Assembly (NCBI RefSeq): GCF_017877135.1
Contig: NZ_JAGIPH010000001.1
Location: forward strand, 1 to 64,000
DNA from: Neorhizobium galegae
Lineage (GTDB): Bacteria; Pseudomonadota; Alphaproteobacteria; Rhizobiales; Rhizobiaceae
Reading direction: 5' to 3'
Length of the DNA stretch: 64,000 bases
Part shown: piece by piece, positions 36,806-51,114 of the stretch
Position numbering within the stretch: position 1 is the stretch's first letter
Layout: each line of letters opens with the position of its first letter
Translations under genes and position numbers: made by a program
Notes under the pieces: model-generated
Told to the model about the DNA's origin: nothing
Seen by the model: the letters and a program-made list of their open reading frames with translations, nothing else
Databases searched by the model: none

Positions 36806-37279
36806 TTATTCGGCGGAAGCAACTTCCGGCAGCTTGATCGAGCCACCGGCCTTTTCGATCTTCTCGACGGCAGCCTTGGAGGCGCCGGCGGCTTCGATCG
36901 AAACCTTGGCCGTCAGTTCGCCATCCGACAGAATGCGGATGCCGTCCTTCAGGCGACGGATGACACCGGCGGCCTTGAGGGCTGCCGCATCGATCGGTGC
37001 AGAAGCGTCGAGCTTCTTGGCGTCGATGGCAGTCTGGATGCGGCCGAGCGACACGACAACAAATTCGGAAGCGAAGATGTTGTTGAAGCCGCGCTTCGGC
37101 AGACGACGGTAGATGGGCATCTGACCGCCTTCGAAGCCGTTGACGGCAACGCCGGAACGGGCCTTCTGACCCTTGACGCCGCGACCACCGGTCTTGCCCT
37201 TGCCAGAACCGATACCGCGACCAACGCGGATACGGTCCTTGGTGGAGCCTTCGTTGTCCTTGATTTCATTCAGTTTCAT
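36806..37279 (-). CDS. rplO: 50S ribosomal protein L15
   Basis: A 157-residue L15, a central assembly protein of the large subunit. The Gly/Lys-rich N-terminus ([20 protein letters not shown]) and [17 protein letters not shown] are family signatures. It is followed directly by a terminator hairpin. It lies 16 bp after rpmD. Confidence 0.98.
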   Translation of the reverse strand: MKLNEIKDNEGSTKDRIRVGRGIGSGKGKTGGRGVKGQKARSGVAVNGFEGGQMPIYRRLPKRGFNNIFASEFVVVSLGRIQTAIDAKKLDASAPIDAAALKAAGVIRRLKDGIRILSDGELTAKVSIEAAGASKAAVEKIEKAGGSIKLPEVASAE

Positions 37280-37295
37280 GATGTCTTCCTCCGTC

Positions 37296-37490
37296 TCACT
37301 TCTCGTCGACGACGCGAACGAGATGCTGGACAGACCGGATCATGCCACGCACGGACGGGGTGTCTTCCAGCGTGCGAACCCGGTGCATCTTGTTGAGGCC
37401 GAGGCCGATCAGCGTCTGGCGCTGTACGGCGGGCCGGCGAATGGGGCTTCCGATCTGTTCGACCGTTACCGTCTTGGTTTCATTGGCCAT
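37296..37490 (-). CDS. rpmD: 50S ribosomal protein L30
   Basis: A 64-residue L30 of the short bacterial form. The core [21 protein letters not shown] and [14 protein letters not shown] match the family. It is packed between rpsE and rplO with gaps of 11 and 16 bases. Confidence 0.97.
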   Translation of the reverse strand: MANETKTVTVEQIGSPIRRPAVQRQTLIGLGLNKMHRVRTLEDTPSVRGMIRSVQHLVRVVDEK

Positions 37491-37501
37491 CGACGAACTC
37501 C

Positions 37502-38071
37502 TTATTCTTCCTGAGCATTGCCGGAAGCGGCACGGCGAGCCTGAAGCGTTGCATACTTGATGCCGCGCTGTGCTGCCACGTCCTTCGGATGCACCTGGTG
37601 CTTCAGGGCGTCGAACGTTGCGCGAACCATGTTGTACGGGTTCGACGAACCGGTCGACTTTGCAACGACGTCATGAACGCCGAGCGTTTCGAAAACGGCG
37701 CGCATCGGACCACCGGCGATGATACCGGTACCGGCCTTGGCGGCACGCAGCAGAACCTTGCCGGCGCCATGGCGACCGTTGACGTCGTGGTGAAGCGTAC
37801 GGCCGTCACGCAGCGGTACGAAAATCAGATCGCGCTTGGCAGCTTCGGTTGCCTTGCGGATTGCTTCCGGCACTTCGCGTGCCTTGCCGTGGCCAAAGCC
37901 AACGCGGCCCTTCTGGTCGCCAACGACGACGAGAGCGGCAAAGCCGAAACGACGGCCACCCTTTACAACCTTTGCGACGCGGTTGATCGCAACCAGCTTG
38001 TCGACGAATTCGCTATCGCGCTCTTCGCGGTTCGAGCGATCGTCGCGCGAGCCTCTCTTTTCCTGTGCCAT
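37502..38071 (-). CDS. rpsE: 30S ribosomal protein S5
   Basis: A 189-residue S5, involved in decoding fidelity and the mRNA entry helicase site. The double-stranded-RNA-binding-like domain shows [19 protein letters not shown], and the C-terminal domain shows [21 protein letters not shown]. An N-terminal charged extension ([16 protein letters not shown]) is typical of rhizobia. A 153-bp gap to rplR contains GC-rich hairpins (CCGGAC/GTCCGG) but no gene. Confidence 0.98.
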   Translation of the reverse strand: MAQEKRGSRDDRSNREERDSEFVDKLVAINRVAKVVKGGRRFGFAALVVVGDQKGRVGFGHGKAREVPEAIRKATEAAKRDLIFVPLRDGRTLHHDVNGRHGAGKVLLRAAKAGTGIIAGGPMRAVFETLGVHDVVAKSTGSSNPYNMVRATFDALKHQVHPKDVAAQRGIKYATLQARRAASGNAQEE

Positions 38072-38224
38072 TGTCCTTTTCCTTTTTCTTTTCCGGTTCG
38101 AACGGCAACATTCGAATAGCCGACGGATCCCTTAGTGAAGAGATATCCACCGGCCGGTGATGGGCGAGCGGGGCCAGAGCCCCGGACACCGAAACGTCCG
38201 GCCCCGAAGGACCGGACGAATAGA

Positions 38225-38587
38225 TCAGAAGCTCAGACCACCTTCGCGGGCAGCATCGGCAAGTGCCTTGATGCGGCCGTGGAAAATGAAGGCGCCGCGG
38301 TCGAAGACCACTTCCTTCACGCCAGCCGTGACGGCGCGCTCTGCAACGAGCTTGCCGACTGCGGCAGCAGCAGCGATGTCGGCACCCGTCTTTAAGGACG
38401 TGCGCAGACCGCCATCGAGCGTGGAAGCGGCCGCAAGCGTGCGACCAGCCACGTCATCGATGACCTGGGCATAGATGTTCTTCGACGAGCGATGAACCGA
38501 CAGACGCGGGCGACCGTTCGCAACCGCCTTGATCTGGCGGCGCACGCGGCTCGCGCGCTTTGCAAGTGCTTGTTTCCTGCTAGCCAT
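38225..38587 (-). CDS. rplR: 50S ribosomal protein L18
   Basis: A 120-residue L18, which binds 5S rRNA with L5 and L25. The segments [30 protein letters not shown] and the C-terminal [20 protein letters not shown] identify it. It lies 12 bp after rplF. Confidence 0.98.
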   Translation of the reverse strand: MASRKQALAKRASRVRRQIKAVANGRPRLSVHRSSKNIYAQVIDDVAGRTLAAASTLDGGLRTSLKTGADIAAAAAVGKLVAERAVTAGVKEVVFDRGAFIFHGRIKALADAAREGGLSF

Positions 38588-38599
38588 TTCGCGTCAACC

Positions 38600-39133
38600 T
38601 TACTTCTTCTTGCCTTCCTTGCGGACGATACGTTCCTCGGCGTACTTGACGCCTTTGCCCTTGTAGGGCTCTGGACCGCGGTATTCGCGGATTTCCGCTG
38701 CTACCTGACCGACCTGCTGCTTATTGATGCCGGTGACGACGATTTCCGTCGGCTTCGGCACGGCAATGGTGATGCCCTGCGGGGGCTCATAGACGACGTC
38801 ATGGCTGAAACCGAGCGACAGCTGCAGGTTCTTGCCCTGCATGGCCGCGCGGTAACCGACGCCGTTGATTTCGAGCTTGCGCTCAAAACCGTCCTTCACG
38901 CCCTTGAAGATGTTTTCGATCATCGTGCGGGACATGCCCCACTTGGACCGAGCATCCTTGCTGTCGTTGGCCGGAACCACCGATACGGCGTTATTGTCGA
39001 AGGTAACCTTCACTTCGTCGTTTGCAACGAAGACGAGTTCGCCTTTCGGGCCTTTTGCAGTCACTGTCTGGCCTTCAACCGAGGCCGTGATCCCTGCAGG
39101 TACCTGAACGGGCTTCTTACCGATACGAGACAT
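38600..39133 (-). CDS. rplF: 50S ribosomal protein L6
   Basis: A 177-residue L6 with two similar domains near the factor-binding site. MSRIGKKPV at the start and the C-terminal [19 protein letters not shown] are family hallmarks. It is 41 bp downstream of rpsH in the spc operon. Confidence 0.98.
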   Translation of the reverse strand: MSRIGKKPVQVPAGITASVEGQTVTAKGPKGELVFVANDEVKVTFDNNAVSVVPANDSKDARSKWGMSRTMIENIFKGVKDGFERKLEINGVGYRAAMQGKNLQLSLGFSHDVVYEPPQGITIAVPKPTEIVVTGINKQQVGQVAAEIREYRGPEPYKGKGVKYAEERIVRKEGKKK

Positions 39134-39174
39134 TGTTCAACCTGTCTGTTTCGCTGGAGAACGTTGCGTCAGTC

Positions 39175-39573
39175 TTAGAAGACCGAGCAAAGTACCTCGC
39201 CACCAACATTCTGTTCGCGAGCCTGGTGATCGGCCATCACACCCTTCGGAGTCGAAAGGATGGTGATGCCGAGGCCGTTCGCGACCTGCGGAATGGACTT
39301 AACCGAGACATAAACTCGGCGGCCCGGCTTGGACACGCGGCCAATCTCACGAATGACAGACGCGCCTTCATAGTACTTCAGTTCGATTTCGATCTCGGAC
39401 TTGCCGTTACCGTAATCGGTCTGGGTGTAACCGCGGATGTAGCCTTCCGCCTGCAGCACGTCGAGCACGCGAACGCGCAGCTTGGAGGCCGGCGTGGTCA
39501 CGGAAGACTTGCGACGGGCAGCGCCGTTGCGGATGCGGGTGAGCATATCGCCCAGAGGATCAGTCATGGTCAT
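39175..39573 (-). CDS. rpsH: 30S ribosomal protein S8
   Basis: A 132-residue S8. [19 protein letters not shown] at the N-terminus and the C-terminal [20 protein letters not shown] are diagnostic. In enteric bacteria S8 represses spc-operon translation by binding the L5 start region. Whether that feedback exists here was not assessed. Confidence 0.98.
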   Translation of the reverse strand: MTMTDPLGDMLTRIRNGAARRKSSVTTPASKLRVRVLDVLQAEGYIRGYTQTDYGNGKSEIEIELKYYEGASVIREIGRVSKPGRRVYVSVKSIPQVANGLGITILSTPKGVMADHQAREQNVGGEVLCSVF

Positions 39574-39585
39574 TGAACCGTCTCC

Positions 39586-39891
39586 TTACCAGCTGGACTT
39601 AACGATGCCGGGAACCTTGCCCAGGTTGCCCAGTTCGCGAAGCGCGATACGGGACATCTTGAGCTTGCGGTAGAAGGCGCGCGGGCGACCGGTGACTTCG
39701 CAACGGTTGCGGATGCGCGTCTTCGAACCGTCACGCGGCAGCGAAGCGAGCTTCAGAGTAGCCTGGAACCGCTCTTCGATGGGCAGGTCCTGGTTCATGA
39801 CGGTTGCCTTCAGGGCTGCGCGCTTGGCAGCCTGTTCGGAAACCGTCTTGCGGCGGCGCTTGTTCTTTTCGATTGCGCTTGTTTTCGCCAT
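39586..39891 (-). CDS. rpsN: 30S ribosomal protein S14 (zinc-independent form)
   Basis: A 101-residue S14 of the longer, non-zinc type. It has a single cysteine in [18 protein letters not shown] and no CxxC pairs. The ATG at 39891 gives [13 protein letters not shown], the family start. A longer frame to 40017 only covers upstream intergenic sequence. It lies 32 bp after rplE. Confidence 0.97.
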   Translation of the reverse strand: MAKTSAIEKNKRRRKTVSEQAAKRAALKATVMNQDLPIEERFQATLKLASLPRDGSKTRIRNRCEVTGRPRAFYRKLKMSRIALRELGNLGKVPGIVKSSW

Positions 39892-39923
39892 ATCGAGTTC
39901 CTTTTCTACGCTCGTCGTTACGG

Positions 39924-40481
39924 TTACTGACGGAACGGGAAGTTGAACTCTTTCAGAAGAGCCCGCGCTTCGTCGTCCTTGGTGGCCGTCGTGCAAACGA
40001 TGATGTCCATGCCCCACATCTGATCAACCTTGTCGTAGTTGATCTCCGGGAACACAATGTGTTCCTTGATGCCCATGGCGAAGTTGCCACGGCCGTCAAA
40101 GCTCTTCGGATTCAGGCCGCGGAAGTCGCGAACGCGCGGCAGCGCGATGTTGACCAGGCGATCCAGGAATTCATACATGCGAGCGCCGCGCAGCGTCACC
40201 TTGGCGCCGATTGGCATGCCTTCGCGGACCTTGAAGCCGGCGATGGAGTTGCGGGCGCGGGTGATGACCGGCTTCTGGCCGGCAATCGCTGCGAGGTCGG
40301 CGGCAGCAACGGAAGGCTTCTTCGAATCAGCCGTAGCTTCACCGACGCCCATGTTGATGACGATCTTCTCGAGCCGCGGAATCTGCATCTCGTTGGCGTA
40401 GGAAAACTGCTCCTGCATCGCCTTGCGAATGCGGGATACGTATTCTGCCTTGAGACGCGGCGTGTACTTTGCCTCAGCCAT
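39924..40481 (-). CDS. rplE: 50S ribosomal protein L5
   Basis: A 185-residue L5, which binds 5S rRNA and contacts P-site t[22 protein letters not shown] and the [21 protein letters not shown] region, cut here as [15 protein letters not shown], identify it. Its start codon overlaps the 3' end of rplX by 8 bases. Confidence 0.98.
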   Translation of the reverse strand: MAEAKYTPRLKAEYVSRIRKAMQEQFSYANEMQIPRLEKIVINMGVGEATADSKKPSVAAADLAAIAGQKPVITRARNSIAGFKVREGMPIGAKVTLRGARMYEFLDRLVNIALPRVRDFRGLNPKSFDGRGNFAMGIKEHIVFPEINYDKVDQMWGMDIIVCTTATKDDEARALLKEFNFPFRQ

Positions 40482-40782
40482 CGATCACATCTCCCGTACG
40501 CTTGGCCACACGGACCTTCTTGCCATCGACCACGGAGAAGCCAACGCGGGTCGGCTTGCCGTCCTTCGCGACGAGCGCGATATTGGACAGATGGATGGAG
40601 GCTTCCTTGTTGATGATGCCGGCTTCCTGCGTCTGGGTCTGGCGCTGGTGGCGCTTGACCATGTTGACGCCACGCACGACGGCGCGGTCTTCCTGCGGCA
40701 TCACTTGAACGACTTCACCGGTACGGCCCTTGTCCTTGCCGGTGAGTACGACGACGTTGTCGCCCTTACGAATTTTCTGCAT
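40474..40782 (-). CDS. rplX: 50S ribosomal protein L24
   Basis: A 102-residue L24, an initiator of large-subunit assembly with a KOW motif ([19 protein letters not shown]). It lies 14 bp after rplN and overlaps rplE by 8 bases. Confidence 0.98.
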   Translation of the reverse strand: MQKIRKGDNVVVLTGKDKGRTGEVVQVMPQEDRAVVRGVNMVKRHQRQTQTQEAGIINKEASIHLSNIALVAKDGKPTRVGFSVVDGKKVRVAKRTGDVIDG

Positions 40783-40796
40783 GGCTATCCGCCCCC

Positions 40797-41165
40797 TTAG
40801 AGTACTTCCGGAGCCAGCGAGATGATCTTCATATGGTTCTTGGCGCGAAGTTCGCGCGGAACCGGTCCGAAGATACGGGTGCCGATCGGCTCTTTTTTAT
40901 TGTCGATGAGGACCGCTGCGTTGTTATCGAAGCGGATGACGCTGCCGTCGGGGCGGCGGATGTCCTTGGCGGTGCGAACAACGACGGCTTTCATAACGTC
41001 GCCCTTCTTGACGCGGCCGCGCGGGATGGCTTCCTTGATCGACACCACGATGATGTCGCCGATGGAAGCGTACTTGCGCTTGGAGCCGCCCAGCACCTTG
41101 ATGCACATGACACGACGCGCGCCGGAATTATCGGCAACGTCGAGGTTTGTTTGCATCTGAATCAT
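40797..41165 (-). CDS. rplN: 50S ribosomal protein L14
   Basis: A 122-residue L14, first gene of the spc operon. [19 protein letters not shown] and the C-terminal [11 protein letters not shown] are family landmarks. It is separated from rpsQ by 234 bp containing a terminator and a promoter-like site, so it probably starts a separate transcript. Confidence 0.98.
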   Translation of the reverse strand: MIQMQTNLDVADNSGARRVMCIKVLGGSKRKYASIGDIIVVSIKEAIPRGRVKKGDVMKAVVVRTAKDIRRPDGSVIRFDNNAAVLIDNKKEPIGTRIFGPVPRELRAKNHMKIISLAPEVL

Positions 41166-41252
41166 GTCAGGTCGCCTTCTCGTAATGACTGGAACGGTTG
41201 GGCCTTGGCCCCCTCTTCCAGCTCATGGACATATTTGTTTTTCGCGCGGGAT

Positions 41253-41281
41253 GGATCTTGCCAAGGTGGTTTCTCGTCAAG
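41253..41281 (-). promoter_or_regulatory. putative spc-operon promoter
   Basis: On the minus strand CTTGAC (41276-41281) matches the rhizobial -35 consensus. Candidate -10 elements are AGATCC with a 17-base spacer or CAAGAT with a 15-base spacer. It sits just downstream of the rpsQ terminator and about 90 bases before rplN. Confidence 0.45.
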
Positions 41282-41303
41282 AGACCTTCCCTGCGCTGCA
41301 AAG

Positions 41304-41331
41304 CAAAAGAACGCCCGTGACCGGGCGTTCT
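41304..41331 (-). terminator. intrinsic terminator between the S10 and spc operons
   Basis: On the minus strand AGAACGCCCG/CGGGCGTTCT forms a perfect 10-bp stem with a 4-base loop, running into TTTTGCTTT. It lies about 70 bases past the rpsQ stop. There is no gene in the 234-bp gap. Confidence 0.85.
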
Positions 41332-41399
41332 GCGCCAATGCGCTGCTTCATACAGATTTCTACGCCGAACACAAGGCCCGGAACGCATCGAGCTGTAAA

Positions 41400-41636
41400 T
41401 TAAGCCTGGGCGGAGATGACCGTCCAGCACTTGTCTTTCGAGATCGGTGCGCATTCCTGAATGGAAACCACATCACCGGTCTTGTACTGATTGTTTTCGT
41501 CGTGAGCCTTGTACTTCTTGGAACGACGAACCGTCTTCTGGAGCAGCGGGTGAGCGAAACGACGCTCAACCCGAACCACTACCGTCTTGTCGTTCTTGTC
41601 GCTGACCACGACGCCCTGCAGAATGCGCTTCGGCAT
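41400..41636 (-). CDS. rpsQ: 30S ribosomal protein S17
   Basis: A 78-residue S17, an OB-fold primary binder of 16S r[23 protein letters not shown] and [14 protein letters not shown] match the family. It is the last gene of the S10 operon here, 12 bp after rpmC, and is followed by an intrinsic terminator. Confidence 0.97.
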   Translation of the reverse strand: MPKRILQGVVVSDKNDKTVVVRVERRFAHPLLQKTVRRSKKYKAHDENNQYKTGDVVSIQECAPISKDKCWTVISAQA

Positions 41637-41648
41637 ATTGTTCTTCCC

Positions 41649-41849
41649 TTAGGCCTTTGCTTCTGCCGCCTTCTGGCGGGCAATGGTTTTCACGCGAGCG
41701 ATATCCTTGCGGACTTCGTTGACGCGCGAGGACTTTTCGAGCTGACCGGTTGCCTTCTGGAAGCGCAGGTTGAACTGCTCCTTCTTCAGGTCCGCAAGCT
41801 TGTCCTTGAGCTGGTCGGCCGTCAGGCCGCGTACTTCTTCGGCTTTCAT
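41649..41849 (-). CDS. rpmC: 50S ribosomal protein L29
   Basis: A 66-residue helical L29 at the tunnel exit beside L23. [20 protein letters not shown] and [13 protein letters not shown] are diagnostic. It lies 12 bp after rplP. Confidence 0.97.
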   Translation of the reverse strand: MKAEEVRGLTADQLKDKLADLKKEQFNLRFQKATGQLEKSSRVNEVRKDIARVKTIARQKAAEAKA

Positions 41850-41861
41850 GTGCCTTACCCC

Positions 41862-42275
41862 TTACTCTGCGATGCGCTGAACGAAGCGCGTCTTGACCGA
41901 GAGCTTGGCGGAGCCGAGACGCAGGGCCTCGCGCGCCGTTTCCTCGGACACACCGTCGATTTCAAACATCATACGGCCGGGCTTGACCTTGCAAGCCCAG
42001 TATTCAACCGAACCCTTGCCCTTACCCATACGCACTTCGGTCGGCTTTGCCGTGACCGGAACGTCCGGGAAGACGCGGATCCATACGCGACCGGCGCGCT
42101 TCATGTAACGCGTGATCGCGCGGCGGGCCGCTTCGATCTCGCGTGCATTGACGCGGTTCGGTTCGAGTGCCTTCAGGCCGAATTCACCGAATGCCAGGTC
42201 GAAGCCACCCTTGGCGACGCCCTTGATGCGGCCCTTGAACTGCTTGCGGTACTTGGTACGCTTTGGCTGCAACAT
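41862..42275 (-). CDS. rplP: 50S ribosomal protein L16
   Basis: A 137-residue L16, near the A-site tRNA elbow. [16 protein letters not shown] at the start and [17 protein letters not shown] identify it, with [20 protein letters not shown] cut here as [15 protein letters not shown]. It is 38 bp after rpsC. Confidence 0.98.
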   Translation of the reverse strand: MLQPKRTKYRKQFKGRIKGVAKGGFDLAFGEFGLKALEPNRVNAREIEAARRAITRYMKRAGRVWIRVFPDVPVTAKPTEVRMGKGKGSVEYWACKVKPGRMMFEIDGVSEETAREALRLGSAKLSVKTRFVQRIAE

Positions 42276-42313
42276 TTTCTTACTTCTCCGAGCTTATCTT
42301 TCGCCAGCGCTAA

Positions 42314-43036
42314 TCAAGCGTTCTCGCGACGACGATCACCACGGTCGCGGCTTGCCGGACCCTGTGCGTCACCTTCGAGAGCGCGGCGTTCAGAAGCCAT
42401 CGGATCATGCTCAAGGATTTCGCCCTTGAAGATCCAGACCTTGATGCCGCAGATACCGAATGCGGTTTCGGCTTCCGCCGTCCCGTAATCGATGTCGGCG
42501 CGCAGCGTGTGAAGCGGCACGCGGCCTTCGCGGTACCATTCGGTACGGGCGATTTCCGCACCGCCGAGACGACCTGCGCAGGTGATCTTGATGCCTTCGG
42601 CGCCAAGACGCATCGCCGACTGAACGGCACGCTTCATGGCACGACGGAACGCCACGCGGCGTTCCAGCTGCTGGGCGATCGACTGAGCGACCAGCGTGGC
42701 ATCCACTTCCGGCTTGCGCACTTCAACAATGTTGAGGTGCGTTTCGGAATTGGTCATCGTGGAGATCTTCTTGCGAAGCTTCTCGATGTCCGCACCCTTC
42801 TTGCCGATGATCAGACCCGGGCGAGCCGAGTGGATCGTGACGCGGCACTTCTTGTGCGGACGCTCGATGATCACCTTAGCAATGCCGGCCTGCTTCAGCT
42901 CGGACATAAGGTATGCGCGGATCTTCAGGTCTTCATGGAGCAGCTGGCCGTATTCGGCGTTGTCGGCGAACCAACGGCTGTCCCAGGTACGGTTAATGCC
43001 GAGGCGGAAACCGATCGGATTGATTTTCTGACCCAT
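42314..43036 (-). CDS. rpsC: 30S ribosomal protein S3
   Basis: A 240-residue S3 with a KH domain ([18 protein letters not shown]) that lines the mRNA entry tunnel. [14 protein letters not shown] starts the protein. The C-terminus ([20 protein letters not shown]) is a charged extension common in alphaproteobacteria. Its start overlaps the rplV stop by one base. Confidence 0.98.
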   Translation of the reverse strand: MGQKINPIGFRLGINRTWDSRWFADNAEYGQLLHEDLKIRAYLMSELKQAGIAKVIIERPHKKCRVTIHSARPGLIIGKKGADIEKLRKKISTMTNSETHLNIVEVRKPEVDATLVAQSIAQQLERRVAFRRAMKRAVQSAMRLGAEGIKITCAGRLGGAEIARTEWYREGRVPLHTLRADIDYGTAEAETAFGICGIKVWIFKGEILEHDPMASERRALEGDAQGPASRDRGDRRRENA

Positions 43037-43425
43037 TATGCGGCCTCCCCTTTTTCCTCGACTTCGCGCACGACGATCGTGAGATGCGCGAACGGCTTTT
43101 CGATGCGGGATGCACGACCACGGCCACGAGCGTGGAAACGCTTCATGGTGATGGACTTGCCGACATAGGCTTCGGCGACGACAAGGCTGTCGACGTCTAG
43201 GTCATGGTTGTTTTCGGCGTTGGCGATTGCAGACTCAAGGGTCTTCTTCACCTGGCCGGAAATGCGCTTGTGGGAGAACTCGAGTTCTGCGAGCGCGCGC
43301 TCAACCTTCTTGCCGCGGATCATGGCGGCAACCAGATTCAGCTTCTGCGGGCTGACGCGAAGCGTGCGGGCAACAGCCTGCGCTTCATTGTCCTTCAGCC
43401 GGCGTTCGGTCTTTGCCTTCGCCAT
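43036..43425 (-). CDS. rplV: 50S ribosomal protein L22
   Basis: A 129-residue L22, whose loop lines the peptide exit tunnel. [18 protein letters not shown] and the loop-tip region [19 protein letters not shown] match the family. It is linked to rpsC by a one-base overlap and to rpsS by a 2-base gap. Confidence 0.98.
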   Translation of the reverse strand: MAKAKTERRLKDNEAQAVARTLRVSPQKLNLVAAMIRGKKVERALAELEFSHKRISGQVKKTLESAIANAENNHDLDVDSLVVAEAYVGKSITMKRFHARGRGRASRIEKPFAHLTIVVREVEEKGEAA

Positions 43426-43427
43426 GA

Positions 43428-43706
43428 TTACTTCCTCTTTGCCTTCTTGTCCGCACCGTGACCGTAGTAGGTCCGGGTCGGAGAGAATTCACCGAACTTG
43501 TGGCCGACCATGTCTTCGTTGACGCTGACCGGAACATGCTTGCTGCCGTTGTAGACACCAAAGGTGAGACCGACGAACTGCGGCAGGATCGTGGAGCGAC
43601 GGCTCCAGATCTTGATCACTTCGCTACGACCGCCTTCACGAACCTTCTCAGCCTTCTTGAGAAGATAGCCGTCAACGAACGGACCTTTCCATACTGAACG
43701 AGCCAT
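43428..43706 (-). CDS. rpsS: 30S ribosomal protein S19
   Basis: A 92-residue S19 of the 30S head. [38 protein letters not shown] cut to [13 protein letters not shown], and [18 protein letters not shown] are signatures. It lies 15 bp after rplB. Confidence 0.98.
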   Translation of the reverse strand: MARSVWKGPFVDGYLLKKAEKVREGGRSEVIKIWSRRSTILPQFVGLTFGVYNGSKHVPVSVNEDMVGHKFGEFSPTRTYYGHGADKKAKRK

Positions 43707-43721
43707 TTCTGACTACCTCTC

Positions 43722-44558
43722 TTACTTCTTCTTCAGGTGGCGCGAGCGCATGATGAACTTGTCGGTCGACTTGTTCGAGCGAGTCCGCTTGCCCTTGGTC
43801 GGCTTGCCCCACGGGGAAACCGGGTGGCGACCACCGGACGTGCGGCCTTCACCACCGCCGTGCGGGTGGTCGACCGGGTTCATGACGACACCGCGGTTAT
43901 GCGGGGTCTTGCCGCGCCAGCGGGTGCGACCGGCCTTGCCGTCGTTGGTGTTGCCGTGGTCCGGGTTGGACACGGCGCCAACGGTTGCCAGGCACGAGCC
44001 CGGAACCAGACGCTGTTCACCCGAATTGAGGCGCAGGATCGCCATGCCGGCATCGCGGCCGACGAGCTGGACATAGGTGCCAGCCGAACGTGCGATCTGA
44101 CCGCCCTTGCCGGGCTTCATTTCGACGTTGTGGACGATCGAACCGACCGGGATGTACTGCAGCGGCATGGCGTTGCCGGGCTTGACGTCCACAGCCTTGT
44201 CGGAGGCAATCACCTTGTCGCCGGCAGCCAGACGCTGCGGAGCCAGGATGTAGGCCTGTTCGCCATCGGCGTAGTTGATGAGCGCGATGAAGGCCGAACG
44301 GTTCGGGTCGTATTCCAGACGCTCGACCGTGCCTTCGACTTCAAACTTGCGACGCTTGAAATCGACGAGACGGTAGGTGCGCTTGTGACCGCCGCCGATG
44401 AAGCGAGCGGTGATGCGACCGAGGTTGTTACGACCGCCGCTCTTGGAGAGACCTTCCGTCAGCGCCTTGACCGGCTTGCCCTTCCAGAGGCCAGAGCGGT
44501 CGACGATGACCAGCTGACGCTGGCTGGGGGTCGTCGGGTTAAAGCTTTTCAATGCCAT
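43722..44558 (-). CDS. rplB: 50S ribosomal protein L2
   Basis: A 278-residue L2, required for subunit joining and peptidyl-transferase activity. The conserved C-terminal segment [15 protein letters not shown] contains the histidine essential for peptidyl transfer. The SH3-like domain and basic N-terminus are complete. It is 17 bp after rplW. Confidence 0.98.
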   Translation of the reverse strand: MALKSFNPTTPSQRQLVIVDRSGLWKGKPVKALTEGLSKSGGRNNLGRITARFIGGGHKRTYRLVDFKRRKFEVEGTVERLEYDPNRSAFIALINYADGEQAYILAPQRLAAGDKVIASDKAVDVKPGNAMPLQYIPVGSIVHNVEMKPGKGGQIARSAGTYVQLVGRDAGMAILRLNSGEQRLVPGSCLATVGAVSNPDHGNTNDGKAGRTRWRGKTPHNRGVVMNPVDHPHGGGEGRTSGGRHPVSPWGKPTKGKRTRSNKSTDKFIMRSRHLKKK

Positions 44559-44575
44559 TGTTCTTGTTCCCTACC

Positions 44576-44869
44576 TCAGACGCCGGTCGATACGTCGATC
44601 GACTGGCCTTCAGCAAGCGTCACGATCGCCTTCTTGACGTCCTTCTGCTTGCCGATGAAGCCGCGGAAACGCTTGGTCTTGCCCAGACGGACGAGCGTGT
44701 TGACGGCCTTGACCTTGACGCCGAACAGAGCTTCCACGGCAGCCTTGATTTCAGGCTTGGAAGCGTCCTTGGCGACGTTGAAGACGACCTGGTTCTGCTC
44801 AGACAGAAGCGTCGACTTTTCGGTGATCGAAGGAGAGACGATCACATCATAGTGGCGAAGATCGGTCAC
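44576..44869 (-). CDS. rplW: 50S ribosomal protein L23
   Basis: A 97-residue L23 at the tunnel exit, docking site for trigger factor and [22 protein letters not shown] and [18 protein letters not shown] identify it. Its start overlaps rplD by 4 bases. Confidence 0.98.
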   Translation of the reverse strand: MTDLRHYDVIVSPSITEKSTLLSEQNQVVFNVAKDASKPEIKAAVEALFGVKVKAVNTLVRLGKTKRFRGFIGKQKDVKKAIVTLAEGQSIDVSTGV

Positions 44870-45486
44870 TTGAAACGCTCCTCTAGAGCTTCCACTGCAG
44901 CCTTCGACAGGACGAGCTTGCCGCGACGCAGGATGTCGTAAACATTGATGCCCTGAACCGGCAGAACATCGACGTTCGGGATGTTCTGGGCAGCGAGCTT
45001 GAAGTTGCTGTCGAGTTCGGCGCCGCCGATCACGAGAGCATTGGTGAGGCCGAGCGTCTCGAACGTGCCGGCCAGTGCCTTGGTCTTGACTTCGGCAGCA
45101 ACCAGCTGATCGACGATGATCAGGTCTTCAGCCTTCAGCTTTGCCGAGAGCGCGTGACGCAGAGCAAGTGCACGAACCTTCTTGGGCAGGTCATGCTCGT
45201 GGCTGCGAACAACCGGACCATGAGCCTTGCCGCCGCCGCGGAACTGCGGAGCGCGTGCCGAATGGTGACGAGCGCGGCCCGTACCCTTCTGCTTGTACAT
45301 CTTGGCGCCCGTGCGCGAAACTTCGGCGCGGGTCTTGGTCTTGTGCGTGCCCTGCTGCTTCTTGGCAAGCTGCCAGCGCACCATGCGGGCCAGGATGTCC
45401 TGGCGGGGGTCGAGGCCGAAGATCTCGTCCGACAGGGAGACCTTGCCGGCGTCTTTACCCTCGAGGGTCTTGACGTTGAATTCCAT
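44866..45486 (-). CDS. rplD: 50S ribosomal protein L4
   Basis: A 206-residue L4. The extended tunnel loop contains [20 protein letters not shown] and [10 protein letters not shown]. In enteric bacteria L4 feeds back on the S10 operon leader. No such leader was recognised here. It lies 13 bp after rplC and overlaps rplW. Confidence 0.98.
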   Translation of the reverse strand: MEFNVKTLEGKDAGKVSLSDEIFGLDPRQDILARMVRWQLAKKQQGTHKTKTRAEVSRTGAKMYKQKGTGRARHHSARAPQFRGGGKAHGPVVRSHEHDLPKKVRALALRHALSAKLKAEDLIIVDQLVAAEVKTKALAGTFETLGLTNALVIGGAELDSNFKLAAQNIPNVDVLPVQGINVYDILRRGKLVLSKAAVEALEERFK

Positions 45487-45499
45487 GTTCTGGGCTCCC

Positions 45500-46141
45500 T
45501 TACTTCGCGGCCGACTTGACGGCGTCGCGGACGATGATCCAGGAACCCTTCGAACCGGGGACGGCGCCCTTGACGAGGATCAGGCCACGGTCGTCATCCA
45601 GCGAAACCACTTCGAGGTTCTGGGTGGTGATGCGCGTCTGGCCCATGTGACCAGCCATGCGCTTGCCCTTCCAGACGCGACCCGGATCCTGGTTGGAACC
45701 GGTCGAACCATGGGAGCGGTGCGAAACGGACACACCGTGCGTGGCGCGAAGACCGCCGAAGTTATGGCGCTTCATGGCACCGGCAAAACCCTTACCGATC
45801 GAGGTACCCGTCACGTCGACCAGCTGGCCAGCCGTGAAGTGGCTCGGGGTGATGGCAGAACCAACATCGACGAGATTGTCGGCATCGACGCGGAATTCCA
45901 CGACCTTTGCCTTCGGCTCGACCTGAGCCACGGCAAAGTGACCACGCAGGGCCTTCGTCGTGTTCTTGACCTTGGCAACGCCAGCGCCAAGCTGAACAGC
46001 CGTGTAGCCGTTCTTTTCATCTGTGCGGTGCGCGACAACCTGGCAGTTCTCAACGCGCAAAACCGTCACCGGGACATGCTCGCCAGCGTCGTTATAGACG
46101 CGGGTCATTCCCACTTTCTGTGCAATTACACCTGAACGCAT
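45500..46141 (-). CDS. rplC: 50S ribosomal protein L3
   Basis: A 213-residue L3, an early assembly protein near the peptidyl-transferase centre. [20 protein letters not shown] starts the domain. [20 protein letters not shown] contains the glutamine methylated by PrmB in many bacteria. The ATG at 46141 has AAGGA upstream. An ATG six codons earlier is less well placed. Confidence 0.98.
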   Translation of the reverse strand: MRSGVIAQKVGMTRVYNDAGEHVPVTVLRVENCQVVAHRTDEKNGYTAVQLGAGVAKVKNTTKALRGHFAVAQVEPKAKVVEFRVDADNLVDVGSAITPSHFTAGQLVDVTGTSIGKGFAGAMKRHNFGGLRATHGVSVSHRSHGSTGSNQDPGRVWKGKRMAGHMGQTRITTQNLEVVSLDDDRGLILVKGAVPGSKGSWIIVRDAVKSAAK

Positions 46142-46178
46142 CGGTTCAATCCTTCTCACTCAGCTCAAGACGCGGGTC

Positions 46179-46487
46179 TCAGAGCTTGATTTCCACGTCG
46201 ACGCCGGCGGCGAGATCGAGCTTCATCAGCGCGTCTACCGTCTGCGGGGTGGGATCGACGATGTCGAGCAGACGCTTATGCGTGCGCATTTCGAACTGCT
46301 CGCGGCTCTTCTTATCGATGTGAGGGGACCGGTTAACCGTAAACTTCTCGATGCGAGTCGGAAGCGGAACGGGGCCCCGGACGCTAGCTCCGGTGCGCTT
46401 CGCCGTCGACACAATCTCGCGCGTGGAAGCATCGAGAATTCGGTGATCGAACGCCTTCAGGCGAATGCGGATATTTTGGCCGTTCAT
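46179..46487 (-). CDS. rpsJ: 30S ribosomal protein S10
   Basis: A 102-residue S10, first gene of the S10 operon and the NusE partner of NusB in antitermination. [19 protein letters not shown] and [20 protein letters not shown] are signatures. It lies 330 bp downstream of tuf, separated by a terminator. Confidence 0.98.
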   Translation of the reverse strand: MNGQNIRIRLKAFDHRILDASTREIVSTAKRTGASVRGPVPLPTRIEKFTVNRSPHIDKKSREQFEMRTHKRLLDIVDPTPQTVDALMKLDLAAGVDVEIKL

Positions 46488-46767
46488 TCGACGTTATCCT
46501 TGTTATCTTGTTCTCCCCGGTGCCAACAGCACGGCAGGGGGTGTTCTTTATCTGAAAAGGCGGGACCACCGGTGTCAAAGATCGAGGAGAACGCCGCGAT
46601 GCGACATCCTCATCCAGTCTTCGGGCCCAAAAGCCCACCTTTTGGATTGTTTTACCCGCTTCGCAAAAGCGAAGCAGGCCGCAAATCTTGCTCGCGCGCC
46701 ATTTGCAACATTTTCATGTCATACGCAAGCGCCAACCGGCGCTGCGCATGAAATTTCGTCGATCATC
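46488..46767 (-). promoter_or_regulatory. S10-operon upstream region
   Basis: This stretch between the tuf terminator and rpsJ has no gene. It must carry the S10-operon promoter if the terminator is effective. I did not find a convincing -35/-10 pair. An imperfect inverted repeat, GCGCCGGTTGGCGC, lies at about 46731-46744. Confidence 0.35.
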
Positions 46768-46806
46768 GGTTAAAAAGCACCGGGCGAAAGAAAACCTTTC
46801 GCCCGG
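46768..46806 (-). terminator. intrinsic terminator of the str operon (after tuf)
   Basis: On the minus strand CCGGGCGAAAG/CTTTCGCCCGG forms an 11-bp stem, followed by TGCTTTTTAA. It begins about 12 bases past the tuf stop codon. Confidence 0.85.
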
Positions 46807-46817
46807 CAGGCTTTGAA

Positions 46818-47993
<1,176 letters not shown>

Positions 47994-48065
47994 TTCAGGC
48001 TCTCCATCTTCTTGCCCGCAAACGCAGGCGAATTCTAACTTGTTATGGGTTCAAGGGAACTCCGG

Positions 48066-50165
<2,100 letters not shown>

Positions 50166-50198
50166 AGGACTGCCTTTCGAAATTCGATCGGATGAAGA

Positions 50199-50681
<483 letters not shown>

Positions 50682-50742
50682 TCAAAACTGGTGTTGGCGC
50701 CTTAACACGCGGAGAACCTCGCGCGGCGCCGGATCTTGTGGA

Positions 50743-51114
50743 TTACTTCGGACGCTTTGCGCCGTACTTCGAGCGGCGCTGCTTGCGGTTCTTGACACCC
50801 TGGGTATCAAGAACACCACGGATGATGTGGTAGCGAACGCCCGGCAAGTCCTTCACGCGGCCGCCACGGATCATGACGACAGAGTGTTCCTGAAGGTTGT
50901 GACCTTCGCCCGGAATGTAGCCGATGACTTCGAAGCCATTGGTCAGGCGGATCTTGGCGACCTTACGCAGAGCCGAGTTCGGCTTCTTCGGGGTCGTCGT
51001 GTAAACGCGGGTGCAGACGCCGCGCTTCTGCGGGTTTTCCTGCAGAGCAGGCACCTTGTTGCGCTTGACCTGTGCCTGGCGCGGCTTGCGGATCAGCTGG
51101 TTTACGGTAGGCAT
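50743..51114 (-). CDS. rpsL: 30S ribosomal protein S12
   Basis: A 123-residue S12 at the decoding centre. [11 protein letters not shown] starts it. The loop [17 protein letters not shown] retains the lysine whose substitution gives streptomycin resistance, and [16 protein letters not shown] is intact. The ATG at 51114 is the family start. It opens the str operon. Confidence 0.99.
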
